Assembly: GCA_900539595.1 (NCBI GenBank)
Contig: UQCQ01000007.1
Span: 1-64,000 of the forward strand
DNA length: 64,000 nucleotides
From: an uncultured Mollicutes bacterium
GTDB lineage: Bacteria > Bacillota_I > Bacilli_A > RFN20 > CAG-826
Reading direction: 5' to 3'
The position numbers and the translations under genes are program-made. The notes below the pieces were generated by a model. That model was not told the DNA's origin and ran no database searches. It worked only from the letters and a program-made list of their open reading frames with translations. The number at the start of each line of letters is the position of its first letter. Within the stretch, counting starts at the first letter, position 1. Shown one piece after another: positions 49,459-58,815 of this stretch.

Positions 49459-52227
49459 TTAAAGCGGCAAATCCTTTTTGGTGAAGCGGACGAATCCGAC
49501 CCCGTAGGTAATCGCGGCAATAATCAACGTAATGCAGAGCTTCCATGCATAGGTCACGTAGTCGGCATTCATGACGGCCATCGCGTCGAAACAGGAATCC
49601 ACGGTGATGTAATTGAAGAAGGACATCGCACTGATGCGGACGGTGCCGGGGATGGCCTCGGTTCCGAATAAGCCAAGGATCGAGAAGATGAAGAAAGCAA
49701 TGGTGACTCCTCCCCCAGCTCCAATGGCCTGCCCGCCTTTATTGAACCAGCAGGAGGCAAGGAAATTGATGCCAGAGATTGCTACGGTAACGCCGAAGTT
49801 GCCCAAGGCATAGAGGGCGATATCGTTAATTGGCAGGGATTCCACAAGGTCCTGCGACCCGCAGGCGATACCAATTTCGCGGGCCGCTAACGTTCCTAGG
49901 AACAAGGACACCCCCATGACGACTTCGGTGAAGAGAAGATACATCATTTCGGTGTAGATGAAGGAAGCACGACGGGTTGGCGTAGACAAGGTGAAGGCTA
50001 AGGAACCCGATTCGACTTTCGCGGCCACAAGGCTATTCGCGGTTAAAATCGTATAAACCATCGGAATCAACAAGGTGGCGATGCCAAAGCTGACCGCGCC
50101 GACCATGATGCCATAGGTATTCATATGGCCCATTTCGGTCAAAGAATCTCCTACGGCCCCCGGGAGTTGATCGATGACGCCTTGGCTGGATTTCACCGTG
50201 GCGATGAGGATCTGCTCCTCTTGGGTATAGCCGGAATTTTCGTATTCCTTCAGGTGAGTTTGGTAAGAAGCGATACCGCTAGAAGCGTATCCGCGGACCG
50301 CATCCATCATTTCTTTACCGGTCATTGAACTATTTTCCGCGGTGATTTGGTCAATGGAAGTGATGTGGGCTTTATTCTCTTCATTGAAGGTATCAATAAG
50401 CGTTTTTTCCGCCGTTTTGCAAACCAGGCCAATCGCACGGTCTTGAAGGGGCGAGGTTAAGACGTTTTTCCCGTCAAAATAGGCGTTGCTATCGTTTTCA
50501 TCGCGAACTTCGAATTCCTTCATGAAGGAAGCAAGTTCCTTTTTGAGGAGACTCATTTGCTCGTCTGCTTCCTTTTTGGCATCCGCGATTTCTTCTTCGC
50601 TATAGTTTTCGCCGGTCAAAAGATCCTTGTGCATCTTCTCGACGAGGCTGCTTTTCGCACCCATGCCCCCGTCGATTTTGATGTAGACGTCGGGATTATA
50701 GACTTTGATTTCGATGGCTTTCTTGATTTCTTTGCCATCGTTGCCATAAACGCCGGTGCCAACATAAGTGATGGGGTAGCCTAAATCGGAAGTCTTGTAG
50801 TCGACGGTGAACGCGGGGAGGTAGTTGTAATAAGCGAATTCCTCTAAATTAGAAAGAACGAAGGTTTGGACTTCATCCCCAAGGTTTTCGCGCATAATGG
50901 AGGAATCGGCTAGATAAGCTTTCTTACTGGCTTCCACATCGATCTGGCCATTATTCCCTTTAACGCCGCTTGTATAAACGGTATAGAGACGCTCACCGGC
51001 TTGCTTGGCGAATTCTCCTTCGGTTCCGTTACCCGCAAACATGGGAAGAAGGCGGAAGGAAGCATCTTGGCAAGCAATTTGTTTGGTTTCTGCGCTTGGG
51101 GCAGCGCTAGAAGAACCAAAGCAAGTGGAGAAAGTATCTTGAAACACGGCAAGAACATTTTTCTCGTCGTCCGCGCTAAGCTCATAAGTCTCCGCAGCTA
51201 CTTTGCTCATCGTGGTTGGGATGACCTGGATGAGGATTTCTTGACTGGTAAGCGATTCCCCAGTCTTCTTTGCTTGGCCATAGCGGTCAAAATAAGCCGA
51301 GATCAGGCGTTTGGCGACTTCTTTTTCCTGCGGAGTCTTCGCATCGTCATTTTCTAAAGCGGTATTCGCCAGCGACATGACAGTGGTTTTGGCGGCAATC
51401 GCCTTGGCATCGGCTTCTCCGCTGGCACTGCGATAAGCGATGTCGTAGGTGATTTTTAAGGTCGCCAATTGCGTTTGAAGCGAGGAATCGTTCACGAGGT
51501 CAATGGCTTGGCCTACTAAAGCCTGCGCCATCTTGTCTCCAGCGATATAGCCTTCCTCCGCTTCGGCGGAATTGACAAAAGCACTGTAGAAGCTGATGGC
51601 CCCGCTTTTCACCGTGGATTCGGTATCCGCGTTGTTGAAAAGGTTCTTCAGCGCCTTGGCGGAGCTATTGATATTCAAAGTCGAAAGGATGCCGACGATG
51701 ATGATCATAATTAAGGCATTGCCTGCGCTAACTACACTTAATCCCAAACGGTTGGATTTAAGGGATTCCTTGAATAAAGGAGCGCTAAAAAGGCGGTGGC
51801 TTCGTTTTTTATTGGCAGCGGGCTTCATCCCCTCTAATTCCGGGGGAAGCGCCATCACGGTTTCTTCTTGGGCCGAGACGATGGTTTTTTCTTCCCGTTT
51901 TTCCATTTTCTTTTCCTCCTTTTCTTCTTTTTTAGGTGGATTTTCTTGCGGTTTTTCTTCCCTTTCCGGCTTTATTTCCGGCTTGACGGGTTGGGTTTCT
52001 GCCATTTCTTTCGTAGGCTCTTCCTTTTTGCTTTCCTTGGCTTCGATGTGATCGAGGCGAGAAGAAAGCAAGGCGAATTGCTCGGCGATGGCCTTTTCCT
52101 TTTCTTCCTGGATTCGCTTTTTCTCGGCGATGACCTTGGGATCCATATCCTTGGGCTTGACAAGAACTTTAATCACTTCGCGTTTTTTCCCTTTTTTGGT
52201 TTTCTTGTTTTTCTCGTTTTCATCCAT
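49459..52227 (-). CDS. Large ABC transporter permease with charged N-terminal domain
   Basis: This 922-residue protein starts at the ATG at 52227 after AAAGGAGG, overlapping the upstream ATPase stop by eight bases. The first 150 residues are Lys/Glu/Pro-rich and lack hydrophobic segments. A membrane helix lies near 168-190, an extracellular region of some 480 residues follows, and about five C-terminal helices (from about 670) complete an ABC-2-type permease. It works with the two ATPases encoded upstream. Nothing in the sequence names the cargo; lipid, polysaccharide or peptide export are possible. Confidence 0.85.
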   Translation of the reverse strand: MDENEKNKKTKKGKKREVIKVLVKPKDMDPKVIAEKKRIQEEKEKAIAEQFALLSSRLDHIEAKESKKEEPTKEMAETQPVKPEIKPEREEKPQENPPKKEEKEEKKMEKREEKTIVSAQEETVMALPPELEGMKPAANKKRSHRLFSAPLFKESLKSNRLGLSVVSAGNALIMIIIVGILSTLNINSSAKALKNLFNNADTESTVKSGAISFYSAFVNSAEAEEGYIAGDKMAQALVGQAIDLVNDSSLQTQLATLKITYDIAYRSASGEADAKAIAAKTTVMSLANTALENDDAKTPQEKEVAKRLISAYFDRYGQAKKTGESLTSQEILIQVIPTTMSKVAAETYELSADDEKNVLAVFQDTFSTCFGSSSAAPSAETKQIACQDASFRLLPMFAGNGTEGEFAKQAGERLYTVYTSGVKGNNGQIDVEASKKAYLADSSIMRENLGDEVQTFVLSNLEEFAYYNYLPAFTVDYKTSDLGYPITYVGTGVYGNDGKEIKKAIEIKVYNPDVYIKIDGGMGAKSSLVEKMHKDLLTGENYSEEEIADAKKEADEQMSLLKKELASFMKEFEVRDENDSNAYFDGKNVLTSPLQDRAIGLVCKTAEKTLIDTFNEENKAHITSIDQITAENSSMTGKEMMDAVRGYASSGIASYQTHLKEYENSGYTQEEQILIATVKSSQGVIDQLPGAVGDSLTEMGHMNTYGIMVGAVSFGIATLLIPMVYTILTANSLVAAKVESGSLAFTLSTPTRRASFIYTEMMYLLFTEVVMGVSLFLGTLAAREIGIACGSQDLVESLPINDIALYALGNFGVTVAISGINFLASCWFNKGGQAIGAGGGVTIAFFIFSILGLFGTEAIPGTVRISAMSFFNYITVDSCFDAMAVMNADYVTYAWKLCITLIIAAITYGVGFVRFTKKDLPL

Positions 52228-53155
52228 GGCGGACTTCCTCCTTTTGCCTGGCTTTGCGACGTTCATCGAAATAAACGGTGAGGTTATACGGGACTTCGGT
52301 GAAGAATTTCACGTCGAATTTCTTGAGCTGATTCAGAAGTTCGGGGAGTGCTTTTTTCTCCACGCGGACCGTGGCTTGATGATATTGGGGTTGGATGCGG
52401 ATGATGTCGTTTCTTAAAGCCAAGAAACGTTCGTAATCCTTGTCATTAGTGAATTCGATTTTGAAATCGCGTTCTGGGCGGTTTTTGATGTCGGAGACAG
52501 TAGCACTATCCACGATTCTCCCCTGCGTCATCAAGACCACGCGGTCGGAGACGCGTTCGAGTTCGTCAATGGAATTCGAGGTCATGATCATCGTGGATCC
52601 CCGGTCTTTTTGCTCTTGAATCAGTGTTAATAACTCTTCGCGCATCAAGGGGTCAAGACCCGTAGAAGGTTCATCCATCAACAGGATCGGGGGCTTGCGC
52701 ATCATGGAGGCCACAATGGCGGTTTTTTGCTTCATGCCCTTGCTCATCCGGCGTGGATAGGCGCGGATATCAAGCTGCATTCTGCTGATGATCGAGTCTG
52801 CGTAGCCGAAGTCTTGGGGCTTCATCCCAAGGCTATAGCCATATTGATGAAGGAAGTCGATACCAGTAGGAACATCGGGGAAATTGATTTCCCCTGGGAT
52901 ATATCCAATATAGCACTTGGTGTCTGCCGCATCCAAATAGGCGTCGAAGTGATAGATTTTGACGTGACCGGAATCACTGCGGATAAATCCCATGATTTGA
53001 CGGAGAAGAGTGGTTTTTCCGGCCCCATTTTCTCCAACGATTCCCACGCATTCACCATCATGAACCTGAAGGTTGATGTCGAAATTACCGCGGTTTTGGC
53101 CATAGTCTTTGGTTACGTGGTCGATGTCGATCACGAGGGGTTTGCTGTCCGTCAT
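52220..53155 (-). CDS. ABC transporter ATP-binding protein
   Basis: This 311-residue ATPase has Walker A (GENGAGKTT near 41), signature (RMSKGMKQKTA near 138) and Walker B (ILLMDEPSTGLDP near 157). It then has a 100-residue C-terminal domain with alternating strands, as in the drug and lipid exporter subfamily. Its start overlaps the other ATPase stop by ATGA and its stop overlaps the permease start. The two ATPases are clearly paralogous and may form a heterodimer. Confidence 0.94.
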   Translation of the reverse strand: MTDSKPLVIDIDHVTKDYGQNRGNFDINLQVHDGECVGIVGENGAGKTTLLRQIMGFIRSDSGHVKIYHFDAYLDAADTKCYIGYIPGEINFPDVPTGIDFLHQYGYSLGMKPQDFGYADSIISRMQLDIRAYPRRMSKGMKQKTAIVASMMRKPPILLMDEPSTGLDPLMREELLTLIQEQKDRGSTMIMTSNSIDELERVSDRVVLMTQGRIVDSATVSDIKNRPERDFKIEFTNDKDYERFLALRNDIIRIQPQYHQATVRVEKKALPELLNQLKKFDVKFFTEVPYNLTVYFDERRKARQKEEVRHG

Positions 53156-54081
53156 TGATTCACGCCTCCATAGGTTTTGTCTTCTTTATAGAAACTCATG
53201 AAATAATCTTCCAAGGTTTCTTTCTTCTCCGCCATATCGATCAATCCCTTTTGGGGAAGGTTGGCCAAGAAGAAATCGGTATTCGTTTCCTCCACCGTGC
53301 AATGGAGGCAGGAAGGAATCGAGGGGCTATTTCGCGCATCGATTCCCTTTGAAAGCAGGGTTTTCTTTGCTTTCTCGGCGTCTTCTAACGTGGCGTAGAA
53401 GAGGCGATAACGCTTCTCGGTTTTATGCTTTAAGTCATTCGCGACAAACAAAGAGACAATTTTTCCGTCCTTGATGACGGCGATTCGGTCGCAGCAGGAG
53501 TCCACCTCTCCAAAGATATGAGAGGAAAGAAGAATGGTTTTGCCACGCTTTTTCTCTAGGCGAATGAGCTGAATGAATTTTTCCTGCATTTCGGGGTCGA
53601 GGCCGCTAGAAGGCTCGTCCATGATGATGACGTCGGGGTCGTTCATGAAGGCACAGACAATTGCCATTTTTCGTTTCATACCAAGACTCATTTCCTTGCA
53701 GGTTAAGGAAGGATCGAGTTCAAATTCCTTGATGAGCCAGTCGAGAAAAACACGGCTGGTTAACCCTTTTAATTTGGCTTGTTCTTCGATGACGTCGCTT
53801 CCTTTTAAAGCCAAGGGAAGCGCGACTTCGCCCGGGATATAAGAGACCCCTTGCATCGTGATGTCGCGGTCGCGAAGGGAGTTGACCCCGTTAATCAAGG
53901 TTTCGCCTGAATCGGGAACGCTGAAGCCCATTAAGTGGCGGATTGTCGTGCTTTTTCCAGCACCATTTGGCCCTAAAAAACCAAAGCATTCGCCCTTATT
54001 CACGGAGAAGGAAACATCAAAAATGCCACGTCCCTGGCCATAATCTTTGGTTAGATTTTTGATTTCAATGACAGGTTCCAT
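53152..54081 (-). CDS. ABC transporter ATP-binding protein
   Basis: This 309-residue ATPase is the first gene of the operon. It has Walker A (GPNGAGKST near 38), signature (EMSLGMKRKMA near 134), Walker B (VIIMDEPSSGLDP near 153) and a C-terminal domain containing a TVEETNTDFFLANL segment. AAGGAGG lies before its start, and a clear promoter lies about 60 bases upstream. The divergent TetR gene is the likely regulator. Confidence 0.94.
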   Translation of the reverse strand: MEPVIEIKNLTKDYGQGRGIFDVSFSVNKGECFGFLGPNGAGKSTTIRHLMGFSVPDSGETLINGVNSLRDRDITMQGVSYIPGEVALPLALKGSDVIEEQAKLKGLTSRVFLDWLIKEFELDPSLTCKEMSLGMKRKMAIVCAFMNDPDVIIMDEPSSGLDPEMQEKFIQLIRLEKKRGKTILLSSHIFGEVDSCCDRIAVIKDGKIVSLFVANDLKHKTEKRYRLFYATLEDAEKAKKTLLSKGIDARNSPSIPSCLHCTVEETNTDFFLANLPQKGLIDMAEKKETLEDYFMSFYKEDKTYGGVNQ

Positions 54082-54135
54082 TTTTTTGCCTCCTTGGAAG
54101 ATATTGGACTGTTGCCCAAAAACTTTCCACGTGTT

Positions 54136-54164
54136 AATATAGTCGGGTTTGCGGGATATGGCAA
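54136..54164 (-). promoter_or_regulatory. Promoter of the ABC exporter operon
   Basis: On the minus strand TTGCCA (54164-54159) and TATATT (54141-54136) are exactly 17 bases apart, about 55 bases before the first ATPase. It faces the TetR gene across a 116-base gap, where a shared operator is expected, though no clear palindrome stands out. Confidence 0.65.
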
Positions 54165-54197
54165 GCCTAAAAACAATACAAAAAGAGAAAAAGATTT

Positions 54198-54836
54198 ATG
54201 GCAGAAATTGTGGTGGATAATACGACACTAATTAAAAAAGAGGACGCACGCGTATATCGAACGAAGCGGGACCTCGCCGATGCTTTGGAGGCTCTTTTAA
54301 ACGAGAGGAATTTTGATGATTTGTCAGTCAAAGACATCACGGATCAAGCTCTAATTTCCAAAAATACCTTCTACAACAATTTCCAGGATAAGAATGAATT
54401 GCTCCAATTCGTGTTCACCCGTTATTTATTGAAAATCAAAGAACGAATCAACCCTCTTTTAAAGTCCTATAAGCCCTATCCTTTGCGGAAACGAGAATTC
54501 TTCAAGAAAGTCATTAAAGAGATTGTCGATTTCTTCCTCGATGATATGCCTTTGCCCATGGGAAAAATGGCGAAAAACGATATCAGTGGTACTTTCTTCC
54601 GCGACTTTTCGATCTTCACCCGCCAAGCCATGGAGCACATGGTGGCTGAATATCCTTTCTTATTAGGAAAAACTCTAGATGAAGTCGTCCTCATCAATTT
54701 CTACAGCGGAGGCATCGCCAATTTAATTTATTACGCCTACCGCAATGAACTACAAATCGAACGGAAAAAGATATGCTCGGACATTTTCCGCCTCGTTTAT
54801 CCTGCCCTTTGCGATTCGAGTTTGATTTTGGGCTAG
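54198..54836 (+). CDS. TetR-family transcriptional regulator
   Basis: This 212-residue protein has an N-terminal TetR helix-turn-helix (DLSVKDITDQALISKNTFYNNFQDKNELL, about 40-68) and an all-helical ligand domain (LLGKTLDEVVLINFYSGGIANLIYYA near 156). It diverges from the ABC exporter operon and most likely represses it until a ligand, perhaps the exported compound, binds. Only a weak AGAGAAAAAG precedes the start. Confidence 0.9.
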   Translation: MAEIVVDNTTLIKKEDARVYRTKRDLADALEALLNERNFDDLSVKDITDQALISKNTFYNNFQDKNELLQFVFTRYLLKIKERINPLLKSYKPYPLRKREFFKKVIKEIVDFFLDDMPLPMGKMAKNDISGTFFRDFSIFTRQAMEHMVAEYPFLLGKTLDEVVLINFYSGGIANLIYYAYRNELQIERKKICSDIFRLVYPALCDSSLILG

Positions 54837-54895
54837 CCTAAATAGAAGAAGCCCACTAGACTATTAATTGCTTTGAAGAATCAAAGCTTCACAGG

Positions 54896-55041
54896 CCAAG
54901 AGTAGTGATATCGCGTCAAGTGCCTTTGGATGGGAGGTTGCCAAAGGACGAAGGAAGGGTTCCCTTCCGCGGTGGTGTCACGCAGCCGCTTGGGACAAAT
55001 TTATTTTTTGTTATGTGAAGAACCTCCTGTACCCGAAGGAG
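54896..55041 (+). promoter_or_regulatory. Tetrahydrofolate (THF) riboswitch with expression platform controlling folT
   Basis: The aptamer spans 54896-54993. It has a closing helix CCAAG/CTTGG, the conserved AGTAG and CGCGTCAAGTG, the P3 arms CCTTTGG/CCAAAGG around ATGGGAGGTTG, ACGAA, a P4 hairpin GGAAGGG/CCCTTCC, GCGGTG and GCAGCCG, all in the order of the class I THF riboswitch. Downstream, CTCCT (55024-55028) can pair with the Shine-Dalgarno AGGAG (55037-55041). ACCTCC (55022-55027) can instead pair with GGAGGT (54933-54938) in the aptamer, giving a plausible translational on/off switch. Confidence 0.9.
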
Positions 55042-55050
55042 TATTGGAGT

Positions 55051-55596
55051 ATGGGAAATTCTAAAGTTCGCCGAATGTGCATCGACGGGATGCTCGTTGG
55101 CATTTTCTTCGTCTTGGCCAAATTGACCATTAAAGCGGAGCCGATTCATATCGCTTTCTCTGGCTTGGCGGTCATTTTTGCGACCTGTTATTTTGGGCTA
55201 GGCGATGGGCTCATCGTCGCTTTATTGGGTGAATTCCTCATCCAGATGACCTCGAGCTATGGCATTGGACCGACAACCCCATTATGGATGTTGCCTGCAG
55301 CCTTTCGCGCGTTAATCGTGGGTCTATTTGCCTTGCCGTTTCGGAAAAAAGGCGAAAATTTGGACCAACATTATGTATGGTATTTTATCGCCAATTTGCT
55401 CGCGGCCCTCTTTGTTACGGCTGCAAATGCCGGCGTTCAAACCTTGGATGCCTTGATCCTAGGCTATTCTTGGGCCGCGACAATTCCTTTGCTGGCTATG
55501 CGCGCGTTAAGCGGGCTAGTCTCGGCAACGGTGATTTCGATCATTAACATCCCTTTGCTACGGGCGATTCGCAAACTCTCACCAAACGAAGATTAA
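55051..55596 (+). CDS. folT: Folate ECF transporter S component FolT
   Basis: This 181-residue membrane protein has about six hydrophobic segments and matches the FolT/ECF S-component pattern (GMLVGIFFVLAKLTIK near 13, AVIFATCYFGLGDGLIVALLGEFL near 43). The THF riboswitch upstream supports folate as substrate. The ATG at 55051 is chosen because AAGGAG lies nine bases before it; the GTG at 55015 precedes the switch hairpin. It would work with ECF ATPases and T component encoded elsewhere. Confidence 0.92.
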   Translation: MGNSKVRRMCIDGMLVGIFFVLAKLTIKAEPIHIAFSGLAVIFATCYFGLGDGLIVALLGEFLIQMTSSYGIGPTTPLWMLPAAFRALIVGLFALPFRKKGENLDQHYVWYFIANLLAALFVTAANAGVQTLDALILGYSWAATIPLLAMRALSGLVSATVISIINIPLLRAIRKLSPNED

Positions 55597-55667
55597 CTGA
55601 AGCTTCTGAAAGCCATGGACCCGTGGAAGGGCATTTGAGCATCCCCATAGGACCTAGAAAATGGGAT

Positions 55668-58600
55668 TTAAGAAAGCAAATAGGCGATGTCTTCTTGGGT
55701 TAAGGAAGAACCTTCCTCGTCCGCGACGCGGATGATGGAAGAAAGGGAACGCTTCAAAGCCTGAAGTTCGATGATTTTCTCTTCAATCGTGCCTTTGGCC
55801 ACAAGTTTCCAAACGGTTACGGGGCGGGTTTGCCCGATGCGATGGGCACGATCGCTGGCTTGATTTTCCGCGGCGATATTCCACCACGGGTCTAGGTGGA
55901 TGACGATATCCGCCCCCACGAGGTTTAGCCCAGTTCCACCGGCTTTTAAGGAGACTAACATGACTTTTTCGTCTTCGCTTGTGTTGAAGCGGTCCGCTAA
56001 AGATAATCTTTCTTTGGCGGGGGTGTCCCCATAAATTAAGGAAGAAGAGATTTTTAATTTGGCCAGTTCGTCTTGCAGGTGTTTTAAAACCGCGACGAAA
56101 CTGGAGAAAATCAAAACCTTGTGCCCGCTGGCGATTGCTTCCTTGACCATGGCAATCGTTTGGGTTAATTTCGCGGATAAGTTTTTATAATTGGAGACAA
56201 AAACGCTTGGATCCACGCAAAGTTGACGGAGACGGGTAAGTTCAGCGAGGATGGCTACGCGGTTCCTCCCGCTATCTTTTTGATCCTTCAAAGTCATTTT
56301 GGCGTTTGTAAAATAAGCCTCATAGAGTTTGGCTTCGGCATCGTCCATTTGAACCACGGTGATTTCTTCCGTTTTTGGCGGGAGGTCCTTTAAAACCTCC
56401 TCCTTGGTTCTCCGAAGCAAGAACGGGGCGATTTGGGTTTCTAGACGATGGATTTGGGCTTGGTTATTATCGGCAAGCGAGCTATACATCAGATGGAAAT
56501 CTTTGTAGCCGTCTAAATATCCTGGCATCAAGAAATCCATGATGGACCATAGATCCATGTAGGAGTTTTGAATGGGGGTACCGGTTAAGACAAACCGGTG
56601 CTTCGCGTGAAGGGATTTGACGGCTTTGGTCTTCAAGGCGGTCGCGTTGGCGATATATTGGGCCTCGTCGAGAACGATGGTAGAGAAAAGGATATCTTGG
56701 TAGAGTTCCTCATCGTTACGAAGGGAGTCATAGGAGACGACAAAGACCCCCTGTCCCGCCTCTTTCATTCTTTCGATGGTCTTTTTTCGGCTAGATTTAT
56801 TGCCTTCCACGACCTCTACTTGACGGGATGAATCCCATTTTTCGAATTCGTTTTTCCAGTTATAGATTAACGATTTGGGGGAAATGATCAGGATATTTTC
56901 CTTCTCCTTCAATAAGGATAAGAAAGCAATCATTTCCAAAGACTTTCCTAAGCCCATGTCATCGGCCAAAATGCCGCCGAGCCCATTGCTTGCTAACGTC
57001 CATAACCAACGGACCCCATCTTTTTGATAGGGGCGTAAAGCGGATTCTAGGGAGGAGGATAAAGGCAATTCCGCGGATTGGAAATGGAGCAAGGAGTCGA
57101 AGAGGTCTTCCAGCCGATCGTCGATTTCAACGCTTAACCCGTCGTCGAGACGGAGGTTAAGGGCTTTATATAGGGGAAGATGCTCGGTAGTAAGTCCCTC
57201 CTCGCTAGGAGAAAATTGCTCAATCGCTTTCGAGAGGCTTTCATCGTCGGTCGCATAATAATTATTCCCTACGCGAACGTACTTTTTCTTTTTGCGGTAG
57301 GCATTCAGAATCAAGTTGACCTCTTCGGGGGTTAAGGAATCGGAAGAAAAGGAGACATCGAACCAATCTAGTCCACTTTCGGTTCGTAAACGAATCCCAG
57401 ATTTCTGGTGGTTTACGGTGATATGGGCGATATTATCCGAAAGATAAAGGGAAGCGAATTCGCTTAATGGGGACAAATCGCGGTCTAGAATCGCCCCAAT
57501 TTCCTCATCTCCTTGGATGGTCCCGGATTCGGATAAGCCAAGGTCTTTTAAACACGCACGGAATTTATCGTAGACGTTCCGAGGGGAATTTAAGTAATCC
57601 TGCAAGGAAATCGTTTGACCTCTGGACTTGAATTCGGTTCGCATATCTAAGGATGGCTTCGTGTTCTCGTTTCCTTCCTCGTAATCCAAGTAATAAGCGA
57701 TGTAGGTACGGACTTGATTGGACTTTTCTTGGAAAATGGGGGAGACATGGATGTCATTTTGCTTCATTAAGGGTAATAAATCCGCGCCGATTTGATCCTG
57801 AAGGGCCTGATAAGGGAACGAGGGGTGAGCCAAAATGAATTGAGCGACCCGGCTCGATTTTAAAGAGGCGAACGCATAAAGAAGAATCTTCTTGGTTGCT
57901 TTGATGGGTTGAATCGCGTTGGTTTTATAAAGGAACAAGGAATTGGAGGAGACTAATCCGCCTAATTGGAGGCTTCCTTCATCGTCAGCTTCGATTTCGA
58001 TTTTCCGGACTTCGTTATCCACTTCATAAAGCTCGTCGTCGAGATGGACGGTTTTGCCTTTGCATAGGAGCAATAGGCCGACGAATACTTCCAAAGTGAT
58101 ATCGGGATAATAGGATTCGGGCGAAAAATGTTGGGACAAAAAGAAGATGATCCGCTGATCTTGTGGAGAAAAGGAATCGATATCAAGGGAAAGGTAATTT
58201 CCTCGGCCGTCGTGAATGGCGGATCCGCGGCGGACCTGAGCCAAAAAGGCGGGGATGGAACGGGTTAAGTGTCTTCCTTCTCCAACAATTACGGGTACGA
58301 TTTGAGGAGCCGTCCTTCCTTTGGGAGAAGTTAAATCAAAACTCAATTGAGGCTTTAAATGACACACGTCCCCCGTGGAATCGCTTTGAAGGTCTTTCAA
58401 TAGGTCTTGGAAGTCGGCTTTGTTGGCTAGGAAATCTTCACGTTCTTGTTTATTAAAGGAAGATAGACGGTCTAAGGTATCAAAGTCGGATCCATAACGG
58501 GCGCGTAAAGTTTCTTCATCCTCGCTTTTTTCTTTTGTTGCGATGAAATAAGCGAGGGCATTTCGATCGTATTCGGTATATTCCTTTCGGATATAGGCGT

Positions 58601-58814
58601 CATGCAAAAGGAGATCGGGTCCTATGTTCAAACCAATGACGGGATAATTCGGTGAATAAGCTTCATAGGTGATGCTTTCATTGCTAGAAACAACCCGAAA
58701 ATAAAGGGTGTATTCCCCGTTTTGGAGACGCGTTAAGGTGGATTCTCCGCTTGTTCCAACAAGGGAGTCTTTCCAAGATTGAAGCTGTGAAGAGGAAATT
58801 TTAGATAAATACAT
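55668..58814 (-). CDS. SNF2-family DEAD/DEAH-box helicase
   Basis: This 1048-residue protein has an N-terminal region of about 580 residues typical of the bacterial SNF2/Rad54-like type and a two-lobed helicase core. The core has DDMGLGKS near 620, DEAQYI near 715, LTGTPIQN near 745 and HRIGQTRPV near 990. AAGGAGG precedes the ATG, one base after the SWIM gene stop. Bacillota often encode an SNF2 ATPase next to a SWIM zinc-finger protein (YwqA/YwqB type), possibly acting on nucleoprotein or RNA polymerase complexes; the role is not established. Confidence 0.94.
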   Translation of the reverse strand: MYLSKISSSQLQSWKDSLVGTSGESTLTRLQNGEYTLYFRVVSSNESITYEAYSPNYPVIGLNIGPDLLLHDAYIRKEYTEYDRNALAYFIATKEKSEDEETLRARYGSDFDTLDRLSSFNKQEREDFLANKADFQDLLKDLQSDSTGDVCHLKPQLSFDLTSPKGRTAPQIVPVIVGEGRHLTRSIPAFLAQVRRGSAIHDGRGNYLSLDIDSFSPQDQRIIFFLSQHFSPESYYPDITLEVFVGLLLLCKGKTVHLDDELYEVDNEVRKIEIEADDEGSLQLGGLVSSNSLFLYKTNAIQPIKATKKILLYAFASLKSSRVAQFILAHPSFPYQALQDQIGADLLPLMKQNDIHVSPIFQEKSNQVRTYIAYYLDYEEGNENTKPSLDMRTEFKSRGQTISLQDYLNSPRNVYDKFRACLKDLGLSESGTIQGDEEIGAILDRDLSPLSEFASLYLSDNIAHITVNHQKSGIRLRTESGLDWFDVSFSSDSLTPEEVNLILNAYRKKKKYVRVGNNYYATDDESLSKAIEQFSPSEEGLTTEHLPLYKALNLRLDDGLSVEIDDRLEDLFDSLLHFQSAELPLSSSLESALRPYQKDGVRWLWTLASNGLGGILADDMGLGKSLEMIAFLSLLKEKENILIISPKSLIYNWKNEFEKWDSSRQVEVVEGNKSSRKKTIERMKEAGQGVFVVSYDSLRNDEELYQDILFSTIVLDEAQYIANATALKTKAVKSLHAKHRFVLTGTPIQNSYMDLWSIMDFLMPGYLDGYKDFHLMYSSLADNNQAQIHRLETQIAPFLLRRTKEEVLKDLPPKTEEITVVQMDDAEAKLYEAYFTNAKMTLKDQKDSGRNRVAILAELTRLRQLCVDPSVFVSNYKNLSAKLTQTIAMVKEAIASGHKVLIFSSFVAVLKHLQDELAKLKISSSLIYGDTPAKERLSLADRFNTSEDEKVMLVSLKAGGTGLNLVGADIVIHLDPWWNIAAENQASDRAHRIGQTRPVTVWKLVAKGTIEEKIIELQALKRSLSSIIRVADEEGSSLTQEDIAYLLS

Positions 58815-58815
58815 C

